Shown here piece after piece: positions 9,524 to 18,537 of a stretch of 64,000 nt of DNA. The DNA is from an uncultured Rikenellaceae bacterium. GTDB lineage: Bacteria; Bacteroidota; Bacteroidia; Bacteroidales; Rikenellaceae. The notes under the pieces were generated by a model that was given only the letters and a program-made list of their open reading frames with translations, made no database searches and was not told the origin of the DNA. Position numbers and translations under genes: made by a program. The stretch lies in assembly GCA_944325305.1 (NCBI GenBank), contig CALUZO010000004.1, positions 1 to 64,000 of the forward strand. The letters are read 5' to 3'. Position 1 is the stretch's first letter, and each line of letters opens with the position of its first letter.

Positions 9524-10003
9524 ATGGAATGGCTGCTTGACTGGGGTTATCTGGGATTATTCATAGGCTCTTTTCTTGCCGCGACGATCATACCGTTCAG
9601 TTCCGACGTTCTGCTTGTCGGGATGCTGGTGGCAGGTGCTGACCCGGTGTCGTCGGTCATATGCGCCTCCATTGGGAACTGGCTGGGGGGACTGACATCT
9701 TTCGGACTGGGATGGCTAGGCAAGTGGGAATGGATAGAGAAGATCTTTAAGATCAGTCCCGAAAAACTCGCCAGGCAAAAAGCAAAAGTAGATAAATATG
9801 GCAGCGGACTGGCATTCTTCACATGGCTGCCTGGTGTGGGCGACGTCATGGCAATAGCCCTGGGATTCTACAAGACCAACCCCAAAAAAACAGCAATATT
9901 CATGTTGCTCGGCAAAAGCGCAAGATTCATTATGTGGGCCGTTGCCTACTATTACATACAACCCTACTTCCCCGACATTGTGAAATTCTTCAAGGATCTA
10001 TAA
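9524..10003 (+). CDS. YqaA/DedA-like (VTT domain) inner-membrane protein
   Basis: A 159-residue polytopic membrane protein with about four hydrophobic helices. The family marks are visible: a re-entrant loop region FLAATIIPFSSDVLL near residue 18, GNWLGGLTSFGLGW in the middle, and the second loop FFTWLPGVGDVMAIALG near residue 98. Proteins with this fold are linked to lipid scrambling or undecaprenyl-phosphate and membrane-potential homeostasis, but YqaA itself has no firm function. It follows the Crp/Fnr gene by 26 nt. Confidence 0.8.
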   Translation: MEWLLDWGYLGLFIGSFLAATIIPFSSDVLLVGMLVAGADPVSSVICASIGNWLGGLTSFGLGWLGKWEWIEKIFKISPEKLARQKAKVDKYGSGLAFFTWLPGVGDVMAIALGFYKTNPKKTAIFMLLGKSARFIMWAVAYYYIQPYFPDIVKFFKDL

Positions 10004-10064
10004 GCCTCCGGTTGCGACAGTGTACAATGCGAGAGGGACAAAACACTCCGCATACTCAATACCT

Positions 10065-10802
10065 TCAGAATACCCTGCATATTATGGCAGGTCCGGTAGT
10101 CGCAATAGAGAAACTGTCGGAAACCGCCTCGTTAAGCGTTCCGCTCCACCACCCTGCCAGCCTGGAATTTTCGAGCGGGTACATCAACCCCTGAGTGGAG
10201 ATCCTCACCCCCGGAATCGGTGTAAATATCGAGACCTGCTGTCCCGGCACACTCTCGAACCCGAACTCCTGCGCCCCAACTTCCGGGAACAACCCGGATC
10301 GTTCATAAATGGCATTGGCATCTTCCCAATCAAAGCACCATTCTGGTGCCACCGCATCGAGTACCATCCGTTCGGTCACCATCCTGACACTCTCCACTCC
10401 GGACATGGTAATATATTCGGCCATCAGTGAGATATTGGCCAGCGTATGGTCTTCGCGCTTTCCCGTAGCTCCCAATATAACAATATGCCCCAATCCATGC
10501 GAAATGCAAAAGTTTACGGTTTTCGTAAGATCATTGGTCTGCTGATCCGGGAAACGGTGTACGATGTCTGAGAACTCCGCCTGCAACCCGGCAGGCAGCG
10601 AATCGCAATCGCCCACAATCGCATAAGGGCGTCCCCCGCATGCAATATATTCAGCCGCTGCACCATCGCAGCAAACTACCTTCGCAGCACTTTGCAGGAT
10701 ATGCGATGTCACTACTCCGGACGGATAATCACCGGCGGCAAGTACTACAAGCGGGACATTATCAGAAAAATGAGGCAGCCTTATCATCTTCAGAACACCC
10801 AT
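10065..10802 (-). CDS. thiN: thiamine diphosphokinase
   Basis: Transfers pyrophosphate from ATP to thiamine to give thiamine diphosphate, the cofactor used for example by acetolactate synthase further along this window. The protein (245 residues) shows the active-site pattern GDCDS (64-68), PDQQTNDLTK (85-94) and GATGKREDH (111-119), all typical of the family. The C-terminal beta domain includes ISTQGLMYPLE. The frame overlaps the end of the M48 gene by 13 nt if ATG 10802 is used. A second ATG at 10787 starts 2 nt after the peptidase stop and gives a protein starting MIRLPHF; either implies translational coupling. It converges with the yqaA-like gene with only about 60 nt between. Confidence 0.9.
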   Translation of the reverse strand: MGVLKMIRLPHFSDNVPLVVLAAGDYPSGVVTSHILQSAAKVVCCDGAAAEYIACGGRPYAIVGDCDSLPAGLQAEFSDIVHRFPDQQTNDLTKTVNFCISHGLGHIVILGATGKREDHTLANISLMAEYITMSGVESVRMVTERMVLDAVAPEWCFDWEDANAIYERSGLFPEVGAQEFGFESVPGQQVSIFTPIPGVRISTQGLMYPLENSRLAGWWSGTLNEAVSDSFSIATTGPAIICRVF

Positions 10803-11677
10803 GTCTTAGAAGAGTCCGACTGGGCTGCCGGAACTATGCTTTGAGCAGGAGCGGCACTCGAGGGAGCAGACTCCACAATATTGGCATCTTCTCCCTGTCC
10901 GGGCTTTTCAAACCCCTCTTTTTCGGCTCTTTCTGCCATCCGTCCGGTGCGTGACACGATATCCGGATGTGTCGAAAAAAGCTGGTTGACCACACTGCCT
11001 TGTTCTCCGGCCTGTTGTTCGAGTTGTTTCAATTTATCGAGCGCCATCGACATAGCCCACGGATTCAGCCCGCACCCTTTTAAAAATTCGAAGCCGTAGT
11101 CATCTGCTGCATACTCCTGTTTCTGTGAATATTGCGACTGAAAAAATGCTTCTCCGAGATCGCCCAACTGAGATGCCGACAAGCGACCTAATTTCCCCGT
11201 AGTCGAGGAGATTCCATCGCGCAGAGCCGAAACGAGCAACGCCTTCTGGAAAGCATCGCGCGTATCTCTGTTCTTTACATGACCGATTTCATGACCTATC
11301 ACCCCCAGAATCTCCTCGTCGCTCATTATATCCATCAGTCCCGAATAGACTCGGATGCTTCCGTCAGCCGTGGCGAACGCATTTACCTCATCTTTCTTAT
11401 ACACTTTTATATTCAACCCGTCGCGATTATTGAATGCTTTGGTTATATTTTCTATTCTTACCGTATAAGGGTCGTCGGCAGCGGCAAGTTGGTTTTCTTT
11501 ATCACTCTGCTCTATAAACTCGCGCGTATACTGTTGTATCTGTTCGTCGGATACAGTCATAGCCTGCAAGGCTTTGAGTCCGGCAACCGAGGCTTGCGAC
11601 ATATTGACTGCCGTACATCCAGACATAAAAAACGCTGTGGAAATAAAAAGACTTAAAAAATATTTGTTCATAGCCAT
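10790..11677 (-). CDS. M48 family metallopeptidase, lipoprotein
   Basis: A zinc peptidase anchored to a membrane. The N-terminus is a lipoprotein signal with a lipobox ending FMSGC (Cys21), and the active site HEIGH lies at 129-133. The third zinc ligand is probably the Glu of QEYAADDYGFEF, as in BepA/LoiP-type peptidases that handle misfolded outer-membrane proteins. The C-terminal tail (about 40 residues, rich in Ala/Ser/Pro/Gln) looks disordered. ATG at 11677 or 11671 is the likely start, since the signal peptide begins there; the longer frame to 11737 adds non-signal sequence. It is followed directly by thiN. The coupling of a periplasmic peptidase with thiamine kinase has no obvious functional logic. 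Confidence 0.88.
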   Translation of the reverse strand: MAMNKYFLSLFISTAFFMSGCTAVNMSQASVAGLKALQAMTVSDEQIQQYTREFIEQSDKENQLAAADDPYTVRIENITKAFNNRDGLNIKVYKKDEVNAFATADGSIRVYSGLMDIMSDEEILGVIGHEIGHVKNRDTRDAFQKALLVSALRDGISSTTGKLGRLSASQLGDLGEAFFQSQYSQKQEYAADDYGFEFLKGCGLNPWAMSMALDKLKQLEQQAGEQGSVVNQLFSTHPDIVSRTGRMAERAEKEGFEKPGQGEDANIVESAPSSAAPAQSIVPAAQSDSSKTWVF

Positions 11678-11861
11678 AGATTTTATCTCATTCGCAAATA
11701 CAATTGGCTGTAGCGAGCCGCCTCCTGTATTCTGCAAATATACGAAAAGGCGAGAGCCGAGGCAAATGCCGAATCTGCTCGGTCGGTTTTCCAGAGGCGC
11801 CTGCCGACTAATATCAAAATGCCGGAGACTGTAAGAGAGATATCAATAAATCAAGAAAAAC

Positions 11862-12752
11862 CTAATTTTTTTTGCGTTTACGCCATATCTGCCAGCTGTT
11901 TACGATATTTTGCCAGAGTACATAAGAAGATGGACCTATTGAAGCAATAGGATGCAGATATGTTTGAGCCATCCATATGGCAAGTACGGTATTTTTTTGT
12001 CCGAGCGACTGCCCTCCGGCTACCGTATCTCCGTAACGGCGTCCGAGCGCACGGCCCCCGATGAACTGGCACAGGCAGACTGTCAATGCCCCAAGTGCTA
12101 TCAATATCTCCGTCGTATAATTGGAACTCTCCTGAGCTTTTACGAATTCAACTGTCTGCCCCGACACCACCATTAACGAGAACGCCCAGACATAAAATGA
12201 CATTATCTGATATTTCCCTATCGTATCATAGACTTTACGCGCAACCATGCGAAGCAAAATGGCAGTGACAAAAGGCAATACCAGCAGCAATACTACTTTT
12301 TTAAGAATGATAACAAATGACTCGATGAACGGCATGTCGGCATTGGTCCCCACAAGGGAGAAGATAATGGGCGCTACGATTGCCACAGTAACGTTGCTTA
12401 ATAACGAAAAAGTCGCCATGGTGGCTATGTTGGCCCCCAACATTCCTGCTATGACCACCGATGAGGTAGCTGTGGGAGCCATAACGCAAATCATAACTCC
12501 TTGAGCCATTGTCTCGTCGTACATCCTCAACAGTAAATATACTACGACGCAACCGAATATCTGGCAAACCAACAGCCAGAAATGAAGCATGGAGGGTTTC
12601 ATCTGCGAAAGGTCGATGCGACAAAACGTGATGAAAAGCATCGTGAATATCAAATACGGCGTCACGGATACAAGACCCGCAAAAAAACCGCTCAGCACCG
12701 AACCGGTGATCATCGCAATGGGTAGCGCAATAGATTTTACTAACTCGGACAT
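11862..12752 (-). CDS. bile acid:sodium symporter (BASS) family transporter
   Basis: A 296-residue inner-membrane protein with about nine hydrophobic helices. It shows the SBF/BASS marks: an early APTATSSVVIAGMLGANI loop (sodium-site crossover region) and GGQSLGQKNTVLAIWMA near residue 245, matching the conserved E/Q-x-G-x-QN pattern of the second crossover. Family substrates include bile acids, pantoate, pyruvate and other organic anions, so the name does not fix the substrate. It diverges from an AraC regulator across a 196-nt region, suggesting substrate-dependent control by that regulator. Confidence 0.8.
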   Translation of the reverse strand: MSELVKSIALPIAMITGSVLSGFFAGLVSVTPYLIFTMLFITFCRIDLSQMKPSMLHFWLLVCQIFGCVVVYLLLRMYDETMAQGVMICVMAPTATSSVVIAGMLGANIATMATFSLLSNVTVAIVAPIIFSLVGTNADMPFIESFVIILKKVVLLLVLPFVTAILLRMVARKVYDTIGKYQIMSFYVWAFSLMVVSGQTVEFVKAQESSNYTTEILIALGALTVCLCQFIGGRALGRRYGDTVAGGQSLGQKNTVLAIWMAQTYLHPIASIGPSSYVLWQNIVNSWQIWRKRKKN

Positions 12753-12779
12753 TTATTCTTAATTGTGTGAATCAGGATG

Positions 12780-12787
12780 CAAATTTA
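12780..12787 (-). promoter_or_regulatory. predicted -7 element of the BASS transporter
   Basis: On the minus strand this reads TAAATTTG (TAnnTTTG), 28 nt before the transporter start. It lies in the divergent region shared with the AraC gene. Confidence 0.5.
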
Positions 12788-12948
12788 GTAATCTGGAGAC
12801 ACTCGTCGTCCCGATTTAACGATTTCTTTACACCAAGAAAGAAAATTGGCATAATAAATCACGATTTTTTCTGTTATGTGATTAAACTATAACCTCACTT
12901 TCATTTCCCGACATTCGCGGCAGAGAGGAATAAGCATCGTCAAAATAT

Positions 12949-13842
12949 ATGGAAGCTATCAATTACAGCAACATCACAATGACCCAAATACACCACATGA
13001 TGGGTGGAATGAGTACGCAGACAGAAAATTTCGTAATCTGTAAAGATTATCGCTGGGAAAACAAGGCGGCAGGGAATACTTATTGTGCAGACGCTGCAGC
13101 GGTCATATTGTGCCGTAAGGGATACATAAAAATGAGGGTAAACCTCAGAGAACAACTTCTGAAAGAAGGAAGCATTATGTTGTATGGCCCACACAACATA
13201 ATTTCGGTAATAGAAAAGAGCGACGATACGGTTTGCGACTTCATCTTCTTCTCCTCCGAATTTATGAAAGACGCACGTTTCGATCTTCAGACTATAATGC
13301 CTATTTACAAATATGTGTCCGAGGACTCGAGCAGCCTGCTGAATCTCGAAACGGACGAAGCGGCTCTCATGGAACAATATTATATACTGCTACGCGATTC
13401 CATGCAATTCAACAAGCAGAATATTCTGCGCGAGATTGTATCTGTGATGATGCGCACTATCAGCGAATTGTATGCACGAAGACTCGAAGAGAGCGAACAT
13501 ACCTCGGTAAAAACCCGACAGCAGGAATATTTCGAACGTTTCATAAAACAGGTCGCACTTTTTTACCGTGAACATCGCAGCGTTAAATTCTATGCCGATT
13601 CTCTTTACATAACGCCCAAATACCTCTCGACAGTTATCAAAGAGATAAGCGGACGCTCGGCCGCGGAATGGATAAACGAATTCGTAATCCAGGAAGCCAA
13701 GATACTCTTAAACTACTCTACCAAAAGCATTCAGGAGATAACATACGATTTGAATTTCTCGAACCAATCTTTCTTCGGAAAGTATTTCAAGCGGCATACG
13801 GGCGTATCGCCAAGTGAATTCAGAGCGGCAAAAAATATTTAG
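12949..13842 (+). CDS. AraC family transcription regulator
   Basis: A 297-residue regulator with an N-terminal cupin-like sensing region (about 25-150) and a C-terminal AraC double helix-turn-helix (about 208-294). The first HTH is FYADSLYITPKYLSTVIKE; the second contains IQEITYDLNFSNQSFFGKYFKR followed by the family signature GVSPSEFR. The gene diverges from the BASS transporter, its most likely target. The effector is not deducible; a metabolite carried by the transporter is the natural guess. Confidence 0.88.
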   Translation: MEAINYSNITMTQIHHMMGGMSTQTENFVICKDYRWENKAAGNTYCADAAAVILCRKGYIKMRVNLREQLLKEGSIMLYGPHNIISVIEKSDDTVCDFIFFSSEFMKDARFDLQTIMPIYKYVSEDSSSLLNLETDEAALMEQYYILLRDSMQFNKQNILREIVSVMMRTISELYARRLEESEHTSVKTRQQEYFERFIKQVALFYREHRSVKFYADSLYITPKYLSTVIKEISGRSAAEWINEFVIQEAKILLNYSTKSIQEITYDLNFSNQSFFGKYFKRHTGVSPSEFRAAKNI

Positions 13843-13899
13843 ACATTTTACCACCGAAACATAATGGAAAAACTAATTGCTTAAAATGTTTTTTTCCAG

Positions 13900-13931
13900 A
13901 ATGCCGCCCGTCATTATTGACGGGCGGCATT
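13900..13931. terminator. 14-bp perfect hairpin after the AraC gene
   Basis: AATGCCGCCCGTCA pairs with TGACGGGCGGCATT around a 4-nt loop, 57 nt after the AraC stop. A T tract lies on the wrong (5') side for the plus strand, so it is either a T-poor terminator or an RNA-stability hairpin. Confidence 0.5.
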
Positions 13932-14120
13932 GTTCTGGCATTCCGAATCTACCCGGATACCTCCTCGCACAAAATTTGCATGACCTGTCTGCCGTGCTTG
14001 TGATTTATCTCCCCTCTTATTATTTATTGGTCACAGCAAAATTCCGTTATCTGTCCGATAATAGTTTCTAATGGCACAGGATGCGACTCGATACAGCCAA
14101 ATTCGAAAACCGTCTTTCAA

Positions 14121-14152
14121 TTTGCCTCGGCTCTCGCCTTTCGCTATATTTG
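14121..14152 (+). promoter_or_regulatory. promoter of rlmD, full consensus
   Basis: TTTG at 14121-14124 and TATATTTG at 14145-14152, 20 nt apart: an exact Bacteroidetes-type promoter. It lies only 18 nt before the ATG at 14171 and rules out the longer frame that would start at 14081. Confidence 0.75.
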
Positions 14153-14170
14153 CTCAAAAATTGGGTGAAA

Positions 14171-15577
14171 ATGTCAAGAAAACGTACATATCCGCTAATA
14201 GAAAGCCTCAAAATAACTACCCTGGCCGCCGAAGGCAAGGCCATGGGCAAACACAACGATATTGTAGTATTCGTTCCAATGACCGTCCCGGGAGATGTGG
14301 TAGACGTCCAGATACGCAACAAGCGTCGCCGTTATATGGAGGGATATGTCGTCAGATATGTCGAAAAATCGCCTCTGCGAGTGGAACCGTTCTGCGAGCA
14401 TTTCGGAGTGTGCGGTGGCTGCAAATGGCAGAACCTCCCTTATGACGAGCAGCTACGGTTCAAACGGGAACAGGTGCGCGACCAGCTCGTCCGTATCGGG
14501 AAACTCGATATTCCCGAAATTGCGCCGACACTCCCATCGGAAAAAACGACGTTCTACCGCAACAAACTCGAATTCACGTTTGCCGACCGCCGCTGGATGA
14601 CACCGGAAGAGATAGCCGAAGGAGACGAACTGAAGGATCCGGAGGCACTCGGGTTTCACATTCCGGGCATGTTCGACAAAGTGCTCGATATCCGCAAATG
14701 CTGGTTGCAAGCCGACCCGTCGAACCAGATAAGACTGGCGACAAAAAAATTCTGTCTGGATAACGGCTACGATTTTTACAATGTCCGTTCGCACGAGGGA
14801 TTGATGCGTAATATAATGATACGCACATCCACAACCGGCGAGGTTATGGTGATAGTCGTTTTTGCAAAACCGGAAAAGGAAAAGATAGAGGCACTGCTCG
14901 ACCATCTCTCAGAAATGTTCCCGCAAATCACATCGCTTATGTATGTCGTTAACGAGAAGCTGAACGATTCCATTGGCGACCAGGAAGTTATCCCTTATCG
15001 GGGCGAGGACCATATTTTCGAACAGATGGAAGGGCTCAGATTCAAGATAGGCAGCAAGTCGTTCTATCAGACCAACTCGGCACAGGCCTACAACCTCTAT
15101 AAAGTCGCGCGTGAAATGGCCGCACTCAAATCCGATGATGTGGTCTACGACCTTTACACCGGTACCGGAACCATAGCCAATTTCGTTGCCCGCCGATGTG
15201 CCAAAGTGGTCGGTATAGAATATGTCCCGGAAGCCATCGAGGACGCCAAATTCAATTCAAGGCTCAACGGTATAGACAATACCTCGTTCTTCGCAGGCGA
15301 CATGAAAGATGTTCTTACGGACGACTTTTTTGCCGAACACGGCCGTCCCGACGTAGTTATCCTCGACCCGCCCCGGGCCGGCATACATGAAGATGTGGCG
15401 CAGACAATTCTGAGAGCCGCCCCCGAACGCATCGTTTACGTAAGCTGCAACCCCGCTTCGCAGGCACGCGACCTGGCCATTTTCGCAAAAATGTATTCGG
15501 TCAATGCGGTGCAGCCTGTCGATATGTTCCCCCACACCCACCACGTCGAGAATGTCGTAAGGCTCACCAGAAGATAA
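14171..15577 (+). CDS. rlmD: 23S rRNA (uracil-C5)-methyltransferase, RlmD/RumA type
   Basis: Adds a methyl group from SAM to C5 of a uridine (U1939 in E. coli numbering) in 23S rRNA. Of 468 residues, an N-terminal TRAM RNA-binding domain (about 5-63) is followed by the [4Fe-4S] ligands C75, C81, C84 and probably C177. The Rossmann domain carries YDLYTGTGTIANFV and ILDPPRAG, and the catalytic cysteine C426 lies in VSCNPASQARDL. The final HHVENVVRL is the usual TrmA/RumA ending. The start is fixed by the promoter just upstream. Family members in Bacteroidetes may act on other uridines, including tRNA U54, so the exact position is inference. Confidence 0.9.
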   Translation: MSRKRTYPLIESLKITTLAAEGKAMGKHNDIVVFVPMTVPGDVVDVQIRNKRRRYMEGYVVRYVEKSPLRVEPFCEHFGVCGGCKWQNLPYDEQLRFKREQVRDQLVRIGKLDIPEIAPTLPSEKTTFYRNKLEFTFADRRWMTPEEIAEGDELKDPEALGFHIPGMFDKVLDIRKCWLQADPSNQIRLATKKFCLDNGYDFYNVRSHEGLMRNIMIRTSTTGEVMVIVVFAKPEKEKIEALLDHLSEMFPQITSLMYVVNEKLNDSIGDQEVIPYRGEDHIFEQMEGLRFKIGSKSFYQTNSAQAYNLYKVAREMAALKSDDVVYDLYTGTGTIANFVARRCAKVVGIEYVPEAIEDAKFNSRLNGIDNTSFFAGDMKDVLTDDFFAEHGRPDVVILDPPRAGIHEDVAQTILRAAPERIVYVSCNPASQARDLAIFAKMYSVNAVQPVDMFPHTHHVENVVRLTRR

Positions 15578-15692
15578 TAAACCACACAAGGGTACGTTAA
15601 TATAATTACAAACCGGACACGGCGAAAGCCGATACAGGCTTACTTTATCCAAAATACGGACGGATAAATCGCGTGCCACAAAAAAAAACGTT

Positions 15693-16433
15693 ATGAAAAA
15701 AATTATGTTTATGACGGCAGTTTTCTTCGCCGCGACAACCGTTAACGTATCGGCCTTCGATGGCGACATCACCACAACCGATCTTATAGAAATAGCCAAG
15801 GACTCACACTATTCGAATATCATCGAGGTGACAGGCCGCGCCCAAAAGGAGATAGTGCCTAACGAGATCTATATACGTATAGTCATAGACGAAACAGCAC
15901 TCAAACAAAATGAATCTGTCGAGGAGATGGAAAGCGACATGATAAAAAGCCTTAAATCTCTCGGTATCGACACCGACGAAAATCTCAAAATAGGCAACAT
16001 CTCGAGTAAATATAAGGACTATTTCCTGAAAAAGAACACTGCACGTACATCAGCAACATACGAACTCAAGGTCGACAGTGTACAACAACTCGGACATGTC
16101 TACCAGGCCCTCGAATCGCTCGGCATATCCAACCTGAGTATCGTCAAACTCAGCCACTCCGATCTCAAAGAGTATCAGAACGAGATGAGGATCGAGGCCA
16201 TCAAAAACGCACAGGAGGTGGCACAGGCACTTGCCGAAGCGATAGGACAAAAAGCCGGTCGCGCAGTCGAGATAACAGACTATAACAACGACATATACGT
16301 CCCGGGGCCCATGCCGCGTGCAGACATGTATATGGCAAAAGCCGCCGGTGCAAACGCCTCTTACGAAACCGAACTCGAATTCAGAAGCATAAAACTTACC
16401 TATACGGTAGAGGCAAAATTCGAGTTGCAGTAG
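15693..16433 (+). CDS. SIMPL (DUF541) domain protein, periplasmic
   Basis: A 246-residue exported protein with a signal peptide (about 1-21, ending VSA) and one SIMPL domain covering most of the mature part. It starts at IIEVTGRAQKEIVPNEIYI and ends in SIKLTYTVEAKFEL, both typical of the family. SIMPL proteins form oligomeric beta-rich rings in the periplasm or membrane; their biochemical role is poorly defined, with links to stress and signalling. It lies 115 nt after rlmD and before a terminator, so it may be an independent or a read-through unit. Confidence 0.85.
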   Translation: MKKIMFMTAVFFAATTVNVSAFDGDITTTDLIEIAKDSHYSNIIEVTGRAQKEIVPNEIYIRIVIDETALKQNESVEEMESDMIKSLKSLGIDTDENLKIGNISSKYKDYFLKKNTARTSATYELKVDSVQQLGHVYQALESLGISNLSIVKLSHSDLKEYQNEMRIEAIKNAQEVAQALAEAIGQKAGRAVEITDYNNDIYVPGPMPRADMYMAKAAGANASYETELEFRSIKLTYTVEAKFELQ

Positions 16434-16452
16434 ACAGCTCCGACATAGAAAA

Positions 16453-16488
16453 ATACGGCGGCTCACACATAAAGGTGCCGCCGTTATT
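16453..16488 (+). terminator. terminator after the SIMPL gene
   Basis: AATACGGCGGC pairs with GCCGCCGTTATT (8 core G/C-rich pairs extended by A/T pairs), followed by GTTT, 20 nt after the SIMPL stop. Confidence 0.7.
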
Positions 16489-16582
16489 GTTTATCCGGGC
16501 ATAACGGCGTAACTTCGCATCGTATAGTAGCCAGGCTCCAATCCGGGCGCCATGTGGATACAGGTCTCAACAGCAGAATAAA

Positions 16583-17233
16583 ATGACAGGCATACCAGAA
16601 ATAGTAGCGACTTCGGACGGTTCGCAAACCTTGCGCCATCACATCACCGGAGAGACTTACCACTCGGTGAACGGAGCGGTAGGCGAATCCATGCATGTCT
16701 TTATCCGCAACGGCTTCGAAGCACACCCCGCCAGACATGTAAGAATCCTCGAGGCAGGCTTCGGCAGCGGTCTGAATGCCCTGCTGACACTGCATGCAGC
16801 GGAAAACACTGGACGTAGCGTAGAGTACACCGCCATAGAGCTATATCCGCTCGGGCCGGAAATAGTCCGGGAAATGGACTACGCCTCCGACCCGTTGTTC
16901 GTAAAGATGCACGACACTCCCTGGAACGGAAAGTACGACATTACAGAATGGTTCTCACTGACCAAAATAGATGGAGATTTGGCAGACATGCAATTCACAA
17001 CTATATTTGACATAGTCTACTACGACGCTTTTGCTCCCGACAGCCAACCCGAGTTATGGACCGAAGAGATTTTCAGGCGGATATACGATGCGCTCGCACC
17101 CGAAGGGATATTGGTGACATATTCGGCCAAAGGCGATGTCAAACGCGCACTCCGCTCGGCAGGATTCACGGTCAGTCGACTCGAAGGAGCACCGGGAAAA
17201 AGACACATGCTGAGAGCGGTGAAAACAAAATAA
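16583..17233 (+). CDS. mnmD: tRNA U34 5-methylaminomethyl-2-thiouridine methyltransferase, MnmD type
   Basis: A 216-residue stand-alone MnmD (DUF752), corresponding to the methyltransferase half of the fused enterobacterial MnmC. It methylates nm5U34 to mnm5U in the anticodon of certain tRNAs. SAM-binding LEAGFGSGLNALLT lies near residue 55, and the family signature DAFAPDSQPELW near residue 153. The C-terminus carries GKRHMLRAVK. It comes first in a small RNA/nucleoside cluster with cdd and an RluA-type synthase, supporting a tRNA-modification role. Confidence 0.85.
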   Translation: MTGIPEIVATSDGSQTLRHHITGETYHSVNGAVGESMHVFIRNGFEAHPARHVRILEAGFGSGLNALLTLHAAENTGRSVEYTAIELYPLGPEIVREMDYASDPLFVKMHDTPWNGKYDITEWFSLTKIDGDLADMQFTTIFDIVYYDAFAPDSQPELWTEEIFRRIYDALAPEGILVTYSAKGDVKRALRSAGFTVSRLEGAPGKRHMLRAVKTK

Positions 17234-17274
17234 CACGCTCGGGACAATAGGACCGATCAACGAAAACACGCACT

Positions 17275-17736
17275 ATGGAACAGGAATATAAATTTACATT
17301 CGAATACTACGACTCTCTCGACACACTTCCCGCGGCAGACCGTCAGTTGGTCGACAAGGCACGCGAAGCATGCTCCCGCGCATACGCACCATTTTCCGGA
17401 TTCAAAGTAGGTGCGGCAGCAAGGCTCTCGAGCGGAAAAATCATAAGCGCCGCAAACCAAGAGAGCGTGGTCTTTCCGGCCGGGACATGCGCCGAGCAGA
17501 ATCTGCTCACCACATGGCAGTCGCAATACTGCAACGACCCGATAGAATCAATGGCAATAACCTCCATGCCGGGAAATACAGAGTGCCACCCTTGCGGAAT
17601 ATGCCGCCAGGTACTCAACGACACGGAAAAAAGACAAGGTTCGCCCATACGCATAATCATGGCAAGCGAAACGGAAGCATCGATAGTCTCCACCTCGGCC
17701 CACCTGATGCCTTTCAATTTTAAAATCAAAGAGTAA
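17275..17736 (+). CDS. cdd: cytidine deaminase
   Basis: A zinc enzyme converting (deoxy)cytidine to (deoxy)uridine in pyrimidine salvage. At 153 residues it is of the homotetrameric type. Zinc-site residues are visible as TCAEQ (C72, catalytic E74) and PCGICRQ (C107, C110). The substrate-ribose motif reads NQESVVFP rather than the usual N-x-E-N; E63 is kept. It follows mnmD by 41 nt and precedes the pseudouridine synthase by 5 nt, forming one transcription unit. Confidence 0.9.
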   Translation: MEQEYKFTFEYYDSLDTLPAADRQLVDKAREACSRAYAPFSGFKVGAAARLSSGKIISAANQESVVFPAGTCAEQNLLTTWQSQYCNDPIESMAITSMPGNTECHPCGICRQVLNDTEKRQGSPIRIIMASETEASIVSTSAHLMPFNFKIKE

Positions 17737-17741
17737 TAGTA

Positions 17742-18434
17742 ATGTTCACAAAAGAGGACATATTATACGAAGACAACCATCTTTTGGTCGTAAACAAACA
17801 TTGCGGCGACCTGGTGCAGCCAGACAAGGAAGGTGACTACGCACTGGAAGAGGAAATAAAGGCATGGATCAAAAAACGTGACAACAAACCGGGAGCAGTA
17901 TTTCTCGGTGTAGTGCACCGCATAGATCGTCCGGTGAGCGGAGCCGTGCTTTTCGCCAAGACAAGCAAAGCTCTCACCCGCCTCAACGACATGATAAAAA
18001 ATCGGAATATCGGCAAAACATACTGGGCTATCGTGGAGAACATGCCTCCGGCTGAAGAGGGCGAACTGATACACCATATTACCCGCGACAGCCGTACCAA
18101 CAAGGCAAAAGCACATACCAAACCCCAAAAAGACTCGAAAGAGGCACGACTGCACTACAAAATGATAGCGTCGAGCAAGAACTACCGCCTTCTGGAGATA
18201 GACCTGCAAACCGGACGACATCACCAAATACGCTGTCAGTTAGCGAAAATAGGAACACCCATACGCGGAGACCTGAAATACGGCGCGCCCCGTTCCAACA
18301 AGGGCGGAGGAATCTCACTGCACTCCCGTTCCCTCGAATTTACACATCCGGTAACAAAAGAGCATCTGAAAGTGACAGCCCCGGTACCGCAAGACGATAA
18401 TCTGTGGATGTTTTTCGAAGATGCGGTGAAATAG
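17742..18434 (+). CDS. RluA family pseudouridine synthase
   Basis: Isomerises specific uridines to pseudouridine in rRNA or tRNA. The 230-residue protein lacks an S4 domain, like RluA/TruC. The catalytic aspartate D62 is in HRIDRPVSGAVLFAKT, a version of the HRLDxxTSG box with Arg-Pro after the Asp. LQTGRHHQIRCQLA and GDLKYGAP follow, as expected. The target site cannot be predicted from this alone. It is the last gene of the mnmD-cdd unit. A GC-rich hairpin (arms CGACGAC at 18462-18468 and GTCGTCG at 18479-18485) lies 28 nt after the stop and may end transcription. Confidence 0.88.
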   Translation: MFTKEDILYEDNHLLVVNKHCGDLVQPDKEGDYALEEEIKAWIKKRDNKPGAVFLGVVHRIDRPVSGAVLFAKTSKALTRLNDMIKNRNIGKTYWAIVENMPPAEEGELIHHITRDSRTNKAKAHTKPQKDSKEARLHYKMIASSKNYRLLEIDLQTGRHHQIRCQLAKIGTPIRGDLKYGAPRSNKGGGISLHSRSLEFTHPVTKEHLKVTAPVPQDDNLWMFFEDAVK

Positions 18435-18537
18435 TTCAACATCTACGCCACAAGCAACTTACGACGACGGCAGCATCTGTCGTCGAGGGTTATCGTCGCG
18501 CGCCGGGCGATGCGCGCCTCTTCACCCAACATTATAT

